NCBI RefSeq assembly: GCF_018446385.1
Contig: NC_056000.1
Location: 53,724,722-53,788,721, forward strand
DNA from: Zingiber officinale
Lineage: Eukaryota; Streptophyta; Magnoliopsida; Zingiberales; Zingiberaceae
Length of the DNA stretch: 64,000 nt
Reading direction: 5' to 3'
Part shown: positions 24,501-35,373 of the stretch, one piece after another
Numbering within the stretch: the stretch's first letter is position 1
Layout: each line of letters begins with the position of its first letter
Notes under the pieces: generated by a model
What the model was told of the DNA's origin: nothing
Databases searched by the model: none
The model's input: the letters and a program-made list of their open reading frames with translations, nothing else
Made by a program: the position numbers and the translations under genes

Positions 24501-26875
24501 TCACGTTGTGACAAAGGACCTTCCTCTGTAGGTATGATTCCTTGAACTTCTCGCCTTTCTTCCTTCAGATCTTCTTCCACTTATCTTCTTCATCTTTCTT
24601 ACCTCCCTCCTTAGTGTGTTTGTCACTGTGTGTTAGCATGCTCAGCATGACTTCAACACCATACCAATCTGATAGAGTACCAAAACCTCAACCCAATTGA
24701 TATTTCAATCCATGGTTCATACACAATCATGATTATTCCTACTACCTTAACAATCTAAATTAACAGGAAAAGGTTATAAACACTTGAAATATTCATCACT
24801 CTAATTGTTTCCGTATACTAGTAAAATAGTATAGGACAATTTTGGTGGACACTAGTGTCCTAGTTTTCTTTCCTGTTCTTCTATTGACTCCCCTGTTTAT
24901 GCTACTATGCTTTATTCAGTAGTCTTTTTTTTTTTCAGATGTTATGCAACATAAAAACATTCTTTTATTGGATATCACCACATTTATCTTGTAATTTGTT
25001 TTCTTATAAAACGGCTTAGTAATTGTGTTAGCTTCGTGATACAGAAATTTTGCACATAGTATTTATTTATTTATTTTTGATAAGTTGCACATATTTATTA
25101 CATGTATGTTTGTGTCCTTGATGTTCCATTGCTTGCAGGCAGGTTATTAACAGCATTAATTGGTGAATATTTGGACTGGGCTCAGTTAGGCCATACCCTC
25201 AAAGTTTATCTGCCCGAGTGCAATTTGGTAATCATGCTAACTTTAATTAATTCTACTGCTATATGAAGAATATTCATGTGTGTATGGTTTCTAATTTCCA
25301 TAGAGTTTTTTATTTTCAGCCAAGGGATTTCTGGAAAGAAGAACTGAAAGATTTTAGTAGTTCAAACAAGAATGGTGAAAGTGGTCCACTGCTATTAGAT
25401 GTGCTTGAAGGTTATCTGAAGTACGAGGTTGGTCCCCACATGTGATTGACTTTTTATACTTTCCACACCCATTAGAATATTAGACAAGTTGAGAAGAATA
25501 TGCAAAGAATTAGTTGAAGACGTATAGATTGAGGGATTGTATCCCATGGAAATGCTAGACTTTCTAAAACAATAATGTGTTCATTATTGTTTTCTCTCTC
25601 TTTTTAAATTTTTTTTGTCTGTACTGTTAAACATAAATTGTATAAAAAAAATCCACAAAATTGTTTTTTGGCAACACCGCTGTATCTTACAACGATAAGA
25701 TATCAGTTTATGTAATATTTGTTCATAGTTCTGTATGTGATGGCCCCTTAGATTTCTCTTGGTTACAACTGGTTTTTAGGAACAGAAGGTCATCTATTAG
25801 GAGTTGTTATTGTCTTCAACTATTGTTAGATATGGATTTTCTGAGTGATGATGGTTGTGATCCCATAAAAAAACAAGTTCCATACAGTGGTTTCAAATTC
25901 AATTTTCAATATAAGTTTTAATAACCAAAAAATTTCAATCCTGGTCTGTATGTTAGACTATGGTTTACTGTCAAGTCATAAGATATCTAGATCAGTTTTT
26001 GGTTATAGAACCTTAATGTATTCGGGTTAATTGAATGGAGGATCACATGGATGAATTTGACCAAATAGAGATTAGTTTAATGTCTATTGCTTACCTGCAA
26101 CATTTTCCTGTACAGAATCTTATGCAAAATAGGTTGGCTGGCGGCAACTTAATTAATTCAGACTCAGAGTCTGTATCAAGTGCAGAAATCAGGAATGTTC
26201 GTAGGCCGTCAGCATTGTCATCATCATCTGCTGTTCCTGGCGGTTTACCTGCTTTGGACCGGTAAAACCACGGTCTTGTAGCCTTTTACCTTTTCTTTGC
26301 CTTCTAGTATGTGCTATCTTTCTGATGTTCTTTCTCACTGTGGATGTTAGGCCGATCCCTCGGGTTCACTCATCAGGTAACTGAGAAGCTCTGTCATGTT
26401 TATGTTGTCATTCTGCTTCTTAAGTTTGTGTCTGATTTTATGGTTCCAGATAGAAGGTCAGGTTCCTCAACTAGGAAGGATGATTATATGTGGAGATATG
26501 ATGCTGAAGTCTCAGATGATATAATTCAAGCTGCAAATGCTTTAGAAAACATTCATCTTGACAGAAAAGCACGGAATATGACAACAACTTGGAGGTTTGC
26601 CGGAATATTTCTTTCCTATTACTTTTACGAGCCAGAACCATGAGATAACAATCACCTCACTGCCCCATATATCTGTTATAACTTATGAAAAACCTATTAC
26701 ATTAGTTTTTAGCAACTTCAGCTTTTGTCAATATTATGAGTTTGAATTTAACATTTTCATAGAGTTCTGGATTGATTTGTTTTCTTCCTTTTTTGATACA
26801 CATTGCTTCAATTGTTAATTCAGGCAAGCAAATGACGGCATCATTGAAGATATTGGAATGATGGATCGTCAGTAG
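21517..26875 (+). CDS. TON1: TONNEAU1 (TON1) cortical microtubule / preprophase band protein
   Basis: Model exons: 21517-21603, 23245-23377, 25139-25227, 25320-25427, 26116-26261, 26351-26376, 26450-26594 and 26824-26875. All introns are GT-AG and phases agree, giving 261 aa against about 260 aa for Arabidopsis TON1. The N-terminus MDDYAREMMELKTLVTRTLE and the FEAIEEEDRVAE segment are near-diagnostic. Residues about 74-103 (RLLTALIGEYLDWAQLGHTL) form the LisH-like dimerisation motif; the C-terminal half is Ser-rich and ends in an ALENIHLDRKARN helix. Known: TON1 resembles human FOP/OFD1 centrosomal proteins and works with TRM proteins and the PP2A subunit FASS/TON2 to organise cortical microtubules and the preprophase band. 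The start ATG follows a GC-rich leader. Exon 6 is only 26 bp; introns 1 and 2 hold transposon relics. It looks intact. Confidence 0.95.
22330..22690 (-). mobile_element. RTE-type LINE reverse-transcriptase tail, in TON1 intron 1
   Basis: On the reverse strand the C-terminal RT region of plant RTE LINEs is readable across shifted frames: a VPLKFKGKLYRTMVR-like segment near 22590, LYKGECWTIK near 22540, MRVALMKILRWIW near 22490 and NENIRETNGVALI with LRWHEHV near 22420-22360. It is 5'-truncated, as expected for LINEs, and decayed by several stops and shifts. It is antisense to TON1, so it should not disturb splicing. Confidence 0.7.
24073..24430. repeat. Possible degenerate hAT MITE in TON1 intron 2
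   Basis: The start TAGGGTTGTAAATGGGCC resembles the TAGGGCTGTAAATGAATC terminus of the MITE at 38655. Interior words such as CTTGTTCGAGCTTGC fit the same family. The right terminus is not clear and no 8-bp duplication was found. Confidence 0.35.
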
Positions 26876-28770
26876 CATCATCGTCAGTGTATTTGTAATT
26901 TCTATTTGTTCCATTTTTCTACCACGTTTGAGATTAAGAACCCCTAAGGACTGTGATATATGGTGTTGCTTCCTTCCCCTTGGAACCTTTCAGTTTTTAA
27001 GTTTTTTTTTGGCTTTGGGCTTCAGATTTTTCGCCGGGTTGGAGTTATCTCACTTGTGGGGTTGATATCCTTCCATATCTCTGTGTAATTGGTTTGCCAA
27101 CTGCAGATTGATCTCTTATGAAAGACATTGTTTTCGTTTGATTCTTCCAGTTTGTAATCAGTTTAAGCTTGCCTTTTTTATGTCAAGCTGGGTGTAACCG
27201 GTACTTCTGTTTGTTGATAGCATGGTTCATATATTTTGGTCGTTTAGTTGTTGAGTCTCTTAAGATTTTCAGCCATAACAGTGCATACATAGATTTATTC
27301 AATAGTGAAAATCAAAATTAGAAGTATAATTTGAATAGCCTAGTGTGTGCACATCATTTGGTTCATTGTTGGAAACTTGGCATCTATAACCTCTTGGTTA
27401 TTTATTTTGTGTGCATGGTTTGTGTCAAGTTACTAACAATTTTTAAATAATTACTTTCATAAATAGAGTAAGTCTTATCGTGCATTTGGTTCTTAGTAAT
27501 AGTTATTCTAAATTCAAATAAATAGTTTATTCTTTTTACTCAGTTTTCTTGTAGTATATTTGATTGTTCTAATTATACTAATTAGATTGGAAGTGCAAAT
27601 GAAAACACAAACTGACATGCTTGCTTGCTTTCTTCTCATCTCATCTAGCAGCAAAATGCTAGATGATTCAAGACTACTCGAGTTATTCTCTTATCCTCAC
27701 TTACAGTCGAAAAAGAGATATATCTAGTTAGCGAACTGGTTTCCCAATGGCCAGGGTGGGATTTTACTTGCAAAATGAGAGCATGCAGAGATATATGTAC
27801 GTTATATTTAGCGTGCCCATTGATTAATGATATTGATCAGGTATCAGTGTCTTGGCTTGATTGAAGACATTGAAGTGCTTGCTAGTATTACTTGATGAAT
27901 GGAGTTGATGGAGATTGAAGCTGGATGGTTTGCCATAATGACTGTTTGAAGCCTAAAATATAGTTAATCTTTCTGTGTGAAAAACTCATTGAGGTAGCTG
28001 GTGGAGAAGTGATTAGAACTTTCATGTTATACAAACAGTTCTCTATTATAAAATGAACTCTCACTATATTTTAAACTCTTAAGGAAAAACAACAAACAAG
28101 ACAAGGTCCTATGTTTAATCAAATATAGTAAGATATTGCATTTGTAACTATAACTTCTATTCTTTTTTCTATTCGAATTTGAACAAACTCTATGTATATG
28201 TGTCATATGTAGACATAAATGTTATCTTAAAACTTATGCTAGAAAAGTGGAAAAATGATAATAAATTGGAATGACATAACATAGCTAGTTGAAAAAATTC
28301 TTTTGATTGCCTCAGGCCATCCATTCCCATAATTTATTCATTTCTTTGTATTTTTGTTTTTATAATCCTAGTATTCAACTCTTGTGATCCTACTAATTTT
28401 AAAGGTGATTGATTTGTTTCATGAAAATTTTTTATCGGATTGAAAATTAAGTCTTGATGGGAGACTTAGCATCATATGTAATGTGTTATGAGTGAGATTT
28501 GAATTCTCATTATTTATGGAACTTGTTCCACCTCTTATCATCACACCGTAACCTAGAGGATTAATTAATTTATTTTTTTCAATTAGTAACTTCTAAGTAG
28601 AAATGACTCATTTTATACTTGATTAGTCCTTTTCATGTCAATTTTTTGATTTTTTTATTCTGATTCATTAAGTTTGACCAATTCTAATTAAAAAAAATGA
28701 TATCGCTCATCCCAAATAATCTAATATTATCGGTCTCATGATAAAATATAGATAAATAAATTATGATATA
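26876..28770. other. TON1 3' flank and intergenic spacer
   Basis: About 1.9 kb with no supported gene. The first 200-400 bp are T-rich and likely TON1 3' UTR. The rest is unremarkable AT-rich sequence. Confidence 0.5.
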
Positions 28771-28905
28771 CAACGGCCTTCTAGACGAGAGTGCATATGC
28801 CTCCGAGAATCAATCTGTACCCAATTAGATAAGTTTATCATCCGAGCACCAATTGGACTACGCCCATGGGGGCAACCCTATGCTCGGTGGCTCGGTGGGC
28901 AAGTG
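28771..28905 (-). mobile_element. tRNA-derived SINE, copy 1
   Basis: The reverse strand shows a pol III A-box-like TAGTCCAATTGGTGCTCGG (28860-28842). About 46 nt downstream is a B-box-like AGATTGATTCTCGGAGGC (28816-28799), then TCTCGTCTAGAAGGCCG. The box spacing and the CTAGAAGGCCG tail match the copy at 34540. Confidence 0.5.
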
Positions 28906-29138
28906 TTCATGTTATTCTTCAAGTTGGTCCTTTGTTCATTGACAGGAGGGTACATATGAAATTTTGATAATTATCAGGGAGTTTAGCAAATATAATCGGA
29001 CCGTTTTTGATAAAAAATCCCAAAACAAGTGGATTTTCCTTCATAAATCCCTTGGTTCGAGTCTGCTGTACCACCCTCCTCCGACCAGTTGTCTCCGCCC
29101 TCCGCTTCGCTCCGAGATCCTTCCTTCCTCGCGACACC

Positions 29139-31158
29139 ATGGATCGCAAGAACACCTCTCCACAAGGTTCAGCAACCGACTCCTTCAATCCATCCTCTCC
29201 TAAATGTGCATAAAGTCTCCGATCTCTTTGCAGGCGAAACGGCTCGTGTCCTGACGGAGTTCTTGGAGGTCGCCGTTAACTGCATCGTCTTCCTCAAAGG
29301 CTTCTATCCTCCCGGTACTTCATCAATGCCTCTTTCTTATCTTTCCCCTCTCGCATATTATCGATTGTTTTGTTCTCAGTGTGTGATCTTTGTGTTTGTT
29401 GTTTGGGCAAAAAAAAAAGCGGCGTTTGAGAGAAGAAGATACATGAACGTGGTGGTGCAGAAAGCGAGGCATCCGCAGCTCGCCGACTACATCCACTCCG
29501 CCACCTCCAATCTCCTCCCATTTGTGCAAAAGGTTTTTATCCTTCAAAAAACGGTATTCCATGTGTTTATGTTATTGCTCGACTTAATTTTTCTCAGTAA
29601 GCAAAGCTTTTTATCCTTCAAAATACTCCGACCTAATCTGTATCTTGATTACGTAACGAATAAATCTTCCTACTGCAAAAGACAGTAAATTTTCAGTTTA
29701 TTTTGTAATCCCCTGCGATTAGTTTTCTTCATAAAACCTAGTTTATCTATCAGTTATCCGAATTAGGGTTAGAATTCATCACGCAGTGACCTGCAAGCTA
29801 ATGACATAAGCTTATTGGACTTGTGAGTCGGGTGTAGTTAGATATACTTCAATTTAAAATGACCCTGGAGTGAGGTTTAGCATTGTCGAATCAATATAGT
29901 TTGATTTTGAACAAAGAAAAAGGGATCTGAAGATCAATTTTGGAAATTGACTTCCAATCAGTTATGAGACACTGGACGCTTTTACATGGTTGTCTAGCTG
30001 TTCAAACCTTTTTGCTCAAAGGTTGTCAATGACTAGTCGGTATTCCTTTGGACCAAAACAACGAGGTTGTTGGGCACTTGTTGCAAAATTGAATGAATCC
30101 TCGAGCATAGGCTGAGCATACATCTTACATCGTTTCAACTTTATATATCTATGTCGAGGATATGAAGGCTTATATACAAAGGTATGGTAAAACCAATCTC
30201 TATTATTCATCACTAGATTTTTTAAACACATTTCATATATATATATATATATATATATAATTTTGATATGTTGTGTACCTCGCTTCTGCAGCTGTGCTGC
30301 GCAACTCAGTGAGTCGGGGCGCCCGAATCATTTCCGGGTGCCTCGACTCTCAGTCGCGCAGCGGAGGTGCACAGGAACGATGCGCAACACACACACATAT
30401 ATTTTGATATCTCACACACCCGGTGAGTACCTCAAAAAAAATTTTGTACTTACTAGCAACCCCTAAACCCTAAAGGCAAAATCCTAAATGACATAACCGC
30501 AAGCTAAAAAAAATAAAATAAAAAATATACCGCACGTCTCCTAGGATAATTTTATGCTATATATATATAGAGAGAGAGAAATATTATACCCCACACCCTA
30601 TGAGCACCTAATATAACTTTTGTTTAAATTTTTTTTTAGACTTAATACTATACCTCTAACCCATAGATCCTAAAGTCAAAATCCTAAATGATTAAATCCT
30701 AAGCTTAAAAAAAAAATGTACACACACACATATATATATATACTTTACTTACCTTATGGCGCTCACAATGTGTAATTTTTTTATTATTTCTTTAGCTTTA
30801 ATACTATAACACAAACTCTAAACCCTAAAGACTAAATCCTAAATTTTAAATTCTAAGGTCTAAAAAAAAATATACTTGGTGCTCACAAGTAGCACCTTAA
30901 GGTAAGTAGGGTAACATTCTTGGTTTTGTGTGTGTGTGGGGGGTGTGGGGCGCCCGAAGGTGATCTCCGGATGTCTGTGAGAGTTGCGGACGGGAGTTGG
31001 CCACCATATCAACGCTCTCTCTCTCTCTCTATATATATATATATCAAACTTAATTCCATTATTGTTGATATGGTGCCCGACTGGATGTGCGGGGCGCCCG
31101 GAAGTGATCCCCGGATGTCTGTGAGAGTCGCGGACGAGAGTTGGGCACCATATCAACG

Positions 31159-31206
<48 letters not shown>

Positions 31207-32430
31207 CAAACTTAATTCCATTATTGTTGATTTTTGTCCTTTTATTTCAATTAATCTGAAACCTCCTTACATTACACTAACTGTTCCTTATTCTAAAATC
31301 TCTCTCCTCCTTTTTCCATTTTCAATTTCTCTTCTTAATTTGCAAGAAGAAATTACTTCCTCATTCATGATCACTTGTTTTTCTCATTCTCCATCTTCCT
31401 AATATTTCTAATTGCTCTGGTGCTTGGTCCAAGAAAATCCTGTTTCCTACCATCCAGGGGTTTTTCTTAAAGTTTCATGAGAAATTGTATATACATGTTT
31501 CAAAAAGTATTACACTCTTTCATTTCAGCTTTATTTAGTTGATATTTTTGTTTTTTTGTTGGAGATGAGAAATGGCTTGTGATATCATTATCAATTAAAT
31601 CCAAATAAGATAGGTAGCTTCAAGGTGTAATCTAGTAAGGGTCTTCTGGAATAGGACAGACATGTTTATGATTGGGAGATTGACACATTAATTCTTACTA
31701 ATTTGTAGTTTAACTTCATGACTAACCTCCTCCTCATGAAAACAAAGAACATAATTGGTTCGGCCTAAATATTATAAATTTGATTAATTAGTTTGGTCAC
31801 GGTGCAATTTTGGTGCAATTACTTAGTTCTTCGTAGCATCTGAATTGTGAAAATTGATAATAATCACTTCTAAAAATAATCATTCTTTGTGATATATATA
31901 ATAATGTTATTCCTTTTATAATTTGAACTGCCAAAGACCTTGACATACCTCACAGGGGTTGGTGGAGCGAGTGAATGTTACCTTCTATGACAAAGAGCAC
32001 ATCCCGCTCGAGAAGTTTGTGTTCAAGATAGATGTTAACCAATCTTACAACTCCAAGGTGGAAGAGAGTGATATCGGATTTGCTCTGAGAGCTTTCCTCA
32101 TCAAACTGACAGTCGCTAAGCCAGCAACCAAACCCCTTCCACCCAGTACTTGAGTTGGCCGCCTTTCATTTTGGTGTCATCACGGGGCCATGAACTGAGA
32201 CACTACATTGTGATGTAGGTAGCGGCTGGGAGATCACTGCTTATTTTCGAGCCCTTCCTCAAGGCAGCAGCAAGGAAAAGGAAGCTCAGCTGTGGATCCC
32301 AACTGACACGAAGCAGTGGCTGCAACCGCCGGATATAACGCCCATTAAATCTATGAGCAGCCAACCATTGAAAGTGCAGCTCTATTTGGAGCATCCTAAT
32401 CCTTGTGAACCTAAGAAACTAGAAGAGTAG
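29139..32430 (+). CDS. REV7: REV7 / MAD2B, HORMA-domain subunit of DNA polymerase zeta
   Basis: Model exons: 29139-29166, 29234-29314, 29420-29532, 31956-32145 and 32219-32430, giving 207 aa (Arabidopsis REV7 about 215 aa). The conserved core AFERRRYMNVVVQKARHP (about residues 38-55), VEFLEVAV-like start and KGLVERV segment are typical; the C-terminal WEITAYFRALP and LKVQLYLEHP complete the HORMA fold. Known: REV7 joins REV3 in the translesion polymerase zeta, bridging to REV1, and closes around short peptide motifs. The start gives MDRKNTSPQ, matching the short N-terminus of plant orthologues. Introns are GT-AG. The exon 3 acceptor follows a run of ten A rather than pyrimidines, so that junction is the least certain. 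Intron 3 is 2.4 kb and repeat-filled. Confidence 0.93.
30230..31240. repeat. Microsatellites and a 144-bp tandem duplication in REV7 intron 3
   Basis: Two copies beginning GGGGCGCCCG (30947 and 31091) share a CCGGATGTCTGTGAGAGT stretch, ACCATATCAACG, a (CT)n-(TA)n run and CAAACTTAATTCCATTATTG. The second copy has the longer (CT)n(TA)n tract. Upstream are (TA)n at 30235-30260, degenerate CCTAAACCCTAAA words (30465, 30655, 30820) and another GGGCGCCCG at 30319. Confidence 0.8.
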
Positions 32431-32839
32431 AAGATGATACAACTTGGATCTTATTATATGGGAATTGCTCCATCTCGGGTTTGACAATACGAGATGTGGA
32501 TTATGTTAGTGTGGGGGATATGTCTGTGTAGCCTTTTTTTAATCCACTTGTAGTTTTCTTAACTAAAGAAATGGCTGTTTAGTAGCAATTTTCTCCTGAA
32601 AAGAGTAAAGCCTCTGAGGTGTTTGATTTTATTGGATTTCAGTGTTATATGAAACTCAAAGATGCTGTTGGATTTTTTTTTTTTTTAAATAGTCAAGTAT
32701 CCCGCTTTTCAAATTGATTAATTTTGAAAGTGATTAGTCCTATTTCAAATAAAATTTTCACTGATCATTTGAATATATCAGGAAATGTTCACAGAGATGT
32801 ATCCAAGCAGTCAGCGTTTTTAAGTTTATCGGCATACTA

Positions 32840-32945
32840 GAGAAAAAATTTTATAGTGCACCACAATTGAAATTCGAATCGTTGATGCCTGGTTAACCAC
32901 TTAGGGACTTAATCATTGCACCGTAGCTCGGGGGGTAAGAAAGTT
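32840..32945 (-). mobile_element. Possible tRNA-derived SINE of a second type
   Basis: The reverse strand reads GGTGCAATGATTAAGTCCC (A-box-like, about 32925-32906) and about 40 nt on ACGATTCGAATTTC (B-box-like, about 32884-32868). This resembles a decayed pol III promoter. No tail or target duplication was identified. Confidence 0.35.
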
Positions 32946-33526
32946 GAGATTCATTGGTAGCAAAAAGATGAAGCTGTCATCTCGACGGTCCCTCCAAGGT
33001 GACCCTCACTGTCCGGAAAAGAGGTAAATCACAAGGAATTTTAGCCAACAACAACAGCACATGCAAGAAGTTGAGATAACGGAATATTCCTAATTTTTTT
33101 TTTCTTATTTTTTGGGAAACTCATAGAAAATTAAGAATTCTTTTTTTATAATAAAGAATATAGAGTTTTTTTTAAATAAATAAAAAAATAATTAAATGAT
33201 AAGGAACTGAAGACTTGAGCTATTCAGTTTATCAACAAATATCTCACTTTATACAGGCTAATGCCCAAGCCCCCGTCCTTTAAACTGCAGACAAGAAGAC
33301 CAAGGCAATTCTTCTTGGTGTGTTTGTGTATTTGTTTTTATTTTTCCCATTTTTGTGTACCTGTATTTGTTATTTAACATTCATGTAGAAGAGGTTGCGG
33401 TTCGGCCTAAATTTGAAATCTCATGAAAGTGTTATATGAATTTATAATGATTCAAGTTTGGTAAATAAAAACTCTGTTCATATAAAAACAATATGCAAGT
33501 ATTAAGTCAGAAAAGTTTTTGATTAT

Positions 33527-34039
33527 TAGGGATGACAATTTTTCTGACGAATTCGGAGTCCCATGAGAAAAATCTGAAATAGGGATAGAAATCTCTGATT
33601 TATTCGGGGATGGGGATAGGTTCGGAGATTTTTTTCGGGGATGGGACGGGTTCGGGACGGGTATGGGGACTTTGTCTCCATCCCCGAACTCGTCCCGAAA
33701 ATAATAATAATAATATTATTATTAATATAATAATATTATTTTTTAAAATATTAATAATAATATTGATAATAATATTAATATTGAAAATTTTTAAAATATT
33801 AATAATAAAATTATTATTAATACTGATATTAATATTAATACCAATAGTAAAATAATAATAATATTAAATTAATTTGAAGATGAAAACGAGGATGAGGCCG
33901 GGATGGGGATTTGATCCCAATGGTTCAAGTTTGAGGATTCCTCGAATCCGAAAAAAATGAGGATGGGGACGGGGATGAAATTCAGGGCTAGGGATGAGAA
34001 TAACAAACCCGTCCCCGTCCTGCCCCATTGTCATCCCTA
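33527..34039. mobile_element. hAT MITE with 8-bp target duplication
   Basis: Termini TAGGGATGACAAT and ATTGTCATCCCTA are perfect inverted repeats. The flanks carry an exact 8-bp duplication TTGATTAT (33519-33526 and 34040-34047), the hAT signature. The 513-bp interior has GGGGATGGGGA-rich arms, in opposite orientation at the two ends, around an (ATA/ATT)n core (33700-33860). No coding capacity. Confidence 0.9.
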
Positions 34040-34534
34040 TTGATTATTGAAGGGATGCCATTATAAAAATATCTAACTTAATGATTAAATATATTTATTT
34101 ATGTAATTTGGGCAGAATGCATTATAAAGTAAATTTCAAGTAAGTTAACAAGAGAGTTTGACACTTACCTTGGTGTCAAATTATCAAGTCTAAGCAACGA
34201 AAAATTACCTACCGATGGTTAAGTAATCCTAAATCGATAGTTTGCACTTGATCAAAGTCAATATCAACATAAAACATTATGCGCATTTGAAAAGATTTGT
34301 AATCCTTGGCATAACTCAATAAGAAAATTACTCGCCTAAACATGTTATCAGTGCTTGCTAAGTTTCATATTGATTGATAAAGAAATTGTATTTGCTATTT
34401 AAGTCAAGATTTCTCATTCATCAAATTCTGAGAAAGTTATGGATATTTTGACATCACCAGCAATAGATTCTAATAGTCAGTGTCCTTTGAGATAGATGAG
34501 ACTATTGGAGACCCTGATTGATTGAGGGATTTAG

Positions 34535-34690
34535 TCCCTGCGCGCATAGCCAAGTTGATACTCGGGCAGAGCTTGCCGGCCACCAGAGATGCATAGTTTG
34601 ATTCCCGACAGGTACAAATTCTGCTTTAGATGGTCTCGTGCCCCTTTCTAGAAGGCCGCTCACCTAAGGGTGAATAAACCCTCATGATTT
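34535..34690 (+). mobile_element. tRNA-derived SINE, copy 2
   Basis: An A-box-like TAGCCAAGTTGATACTCGG (34547-34565) and a B-box-like AGTTTGATTCCCGACA (34595-34610) lie 48 bp apart, the spacing of a pol III promoter. A TCTCGTG segment and CTAGAAGGCCG (34649-34659) match the tail of the reverse copy at 28771-28905. I see no tRNA fold good enough to call a tRNA gene. Confidence 0.55.
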
Positions 34691-35373
34691 ATTCTCTTTC
34701 AAAGTGTGTGGGCTGTCTTAGAGAACCACTAAGATGACAGCTTCACCTTTTGCCACCATAGAAATCTCGCTCCTTATTCCTAAAAATGTTCTAGAAGCAA
34801 ACATAGAATTGTCAAGCTACATATTTAGTGAAGAATATTTACTCATTGGGTAGTTAACCTTCAATAATTGAGGACAAACACAAGGATATTTACTCGCTTG
34901 GTTCCAGCTAACTTGTAGTCTGTTTCCTCCGAGGTTTGATTCTTCACCCAGTCAAAATTTGTTCATTTGATCAAAATACAGTAAGATTATTGTGCTGACA
35001 AAGAGAAATCGTTTCTAACATCAACTCTAATAACTTACTTTCTGGAAACATGGCATACAAAAGATGGCGAGTTGGCGAAATCAAAGTCTATCAATTACTG
35101 AACATTGGAGGCAATCCTTTAAATTGTACTAGTATTTAAAGAAAATAATGCTTCTTTACTAGTGTTGAAAGTGACAAACTACGTCCATCATTGGTTTTGT
35201 AACCCCCATTCTTGTAGATCCATAGATGCTCAAAAGATTCTTGACAATTTTGAAGCATGTCACCAAATTCCAAACACTACCCATAAGTCTTCTCACAACC
35301 ATAAAACCATGGTTTCATTAGATCGATAGTTGCTATCAATCAAAGGAAAAGGTTGTGTTGAGAATCAGCAACA

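Noticed and set aside
30440-30860. CCTAAACCCTAAA words suggesting interstitial telomere repeat
   Set aside because: Heavily degenerate, short and scattered within an intron; no run of perfect TTTAGGG repeats.
34547-34620. tRNA gene
   Set aside because: A- and B-box-like words exist, but no full cloverleaf with acceptor stem; the longer shared tail with 28771 favours a SINE.
32955-34758. A 28-nt GATGACAGCTTC-type match, inverted, near two SINE-like sequences
   Set aside because: It lies on opposite sides of the two promoters (upstream in one, downstream in the other), so it does not define one element; I keep it only as a weak repeat.
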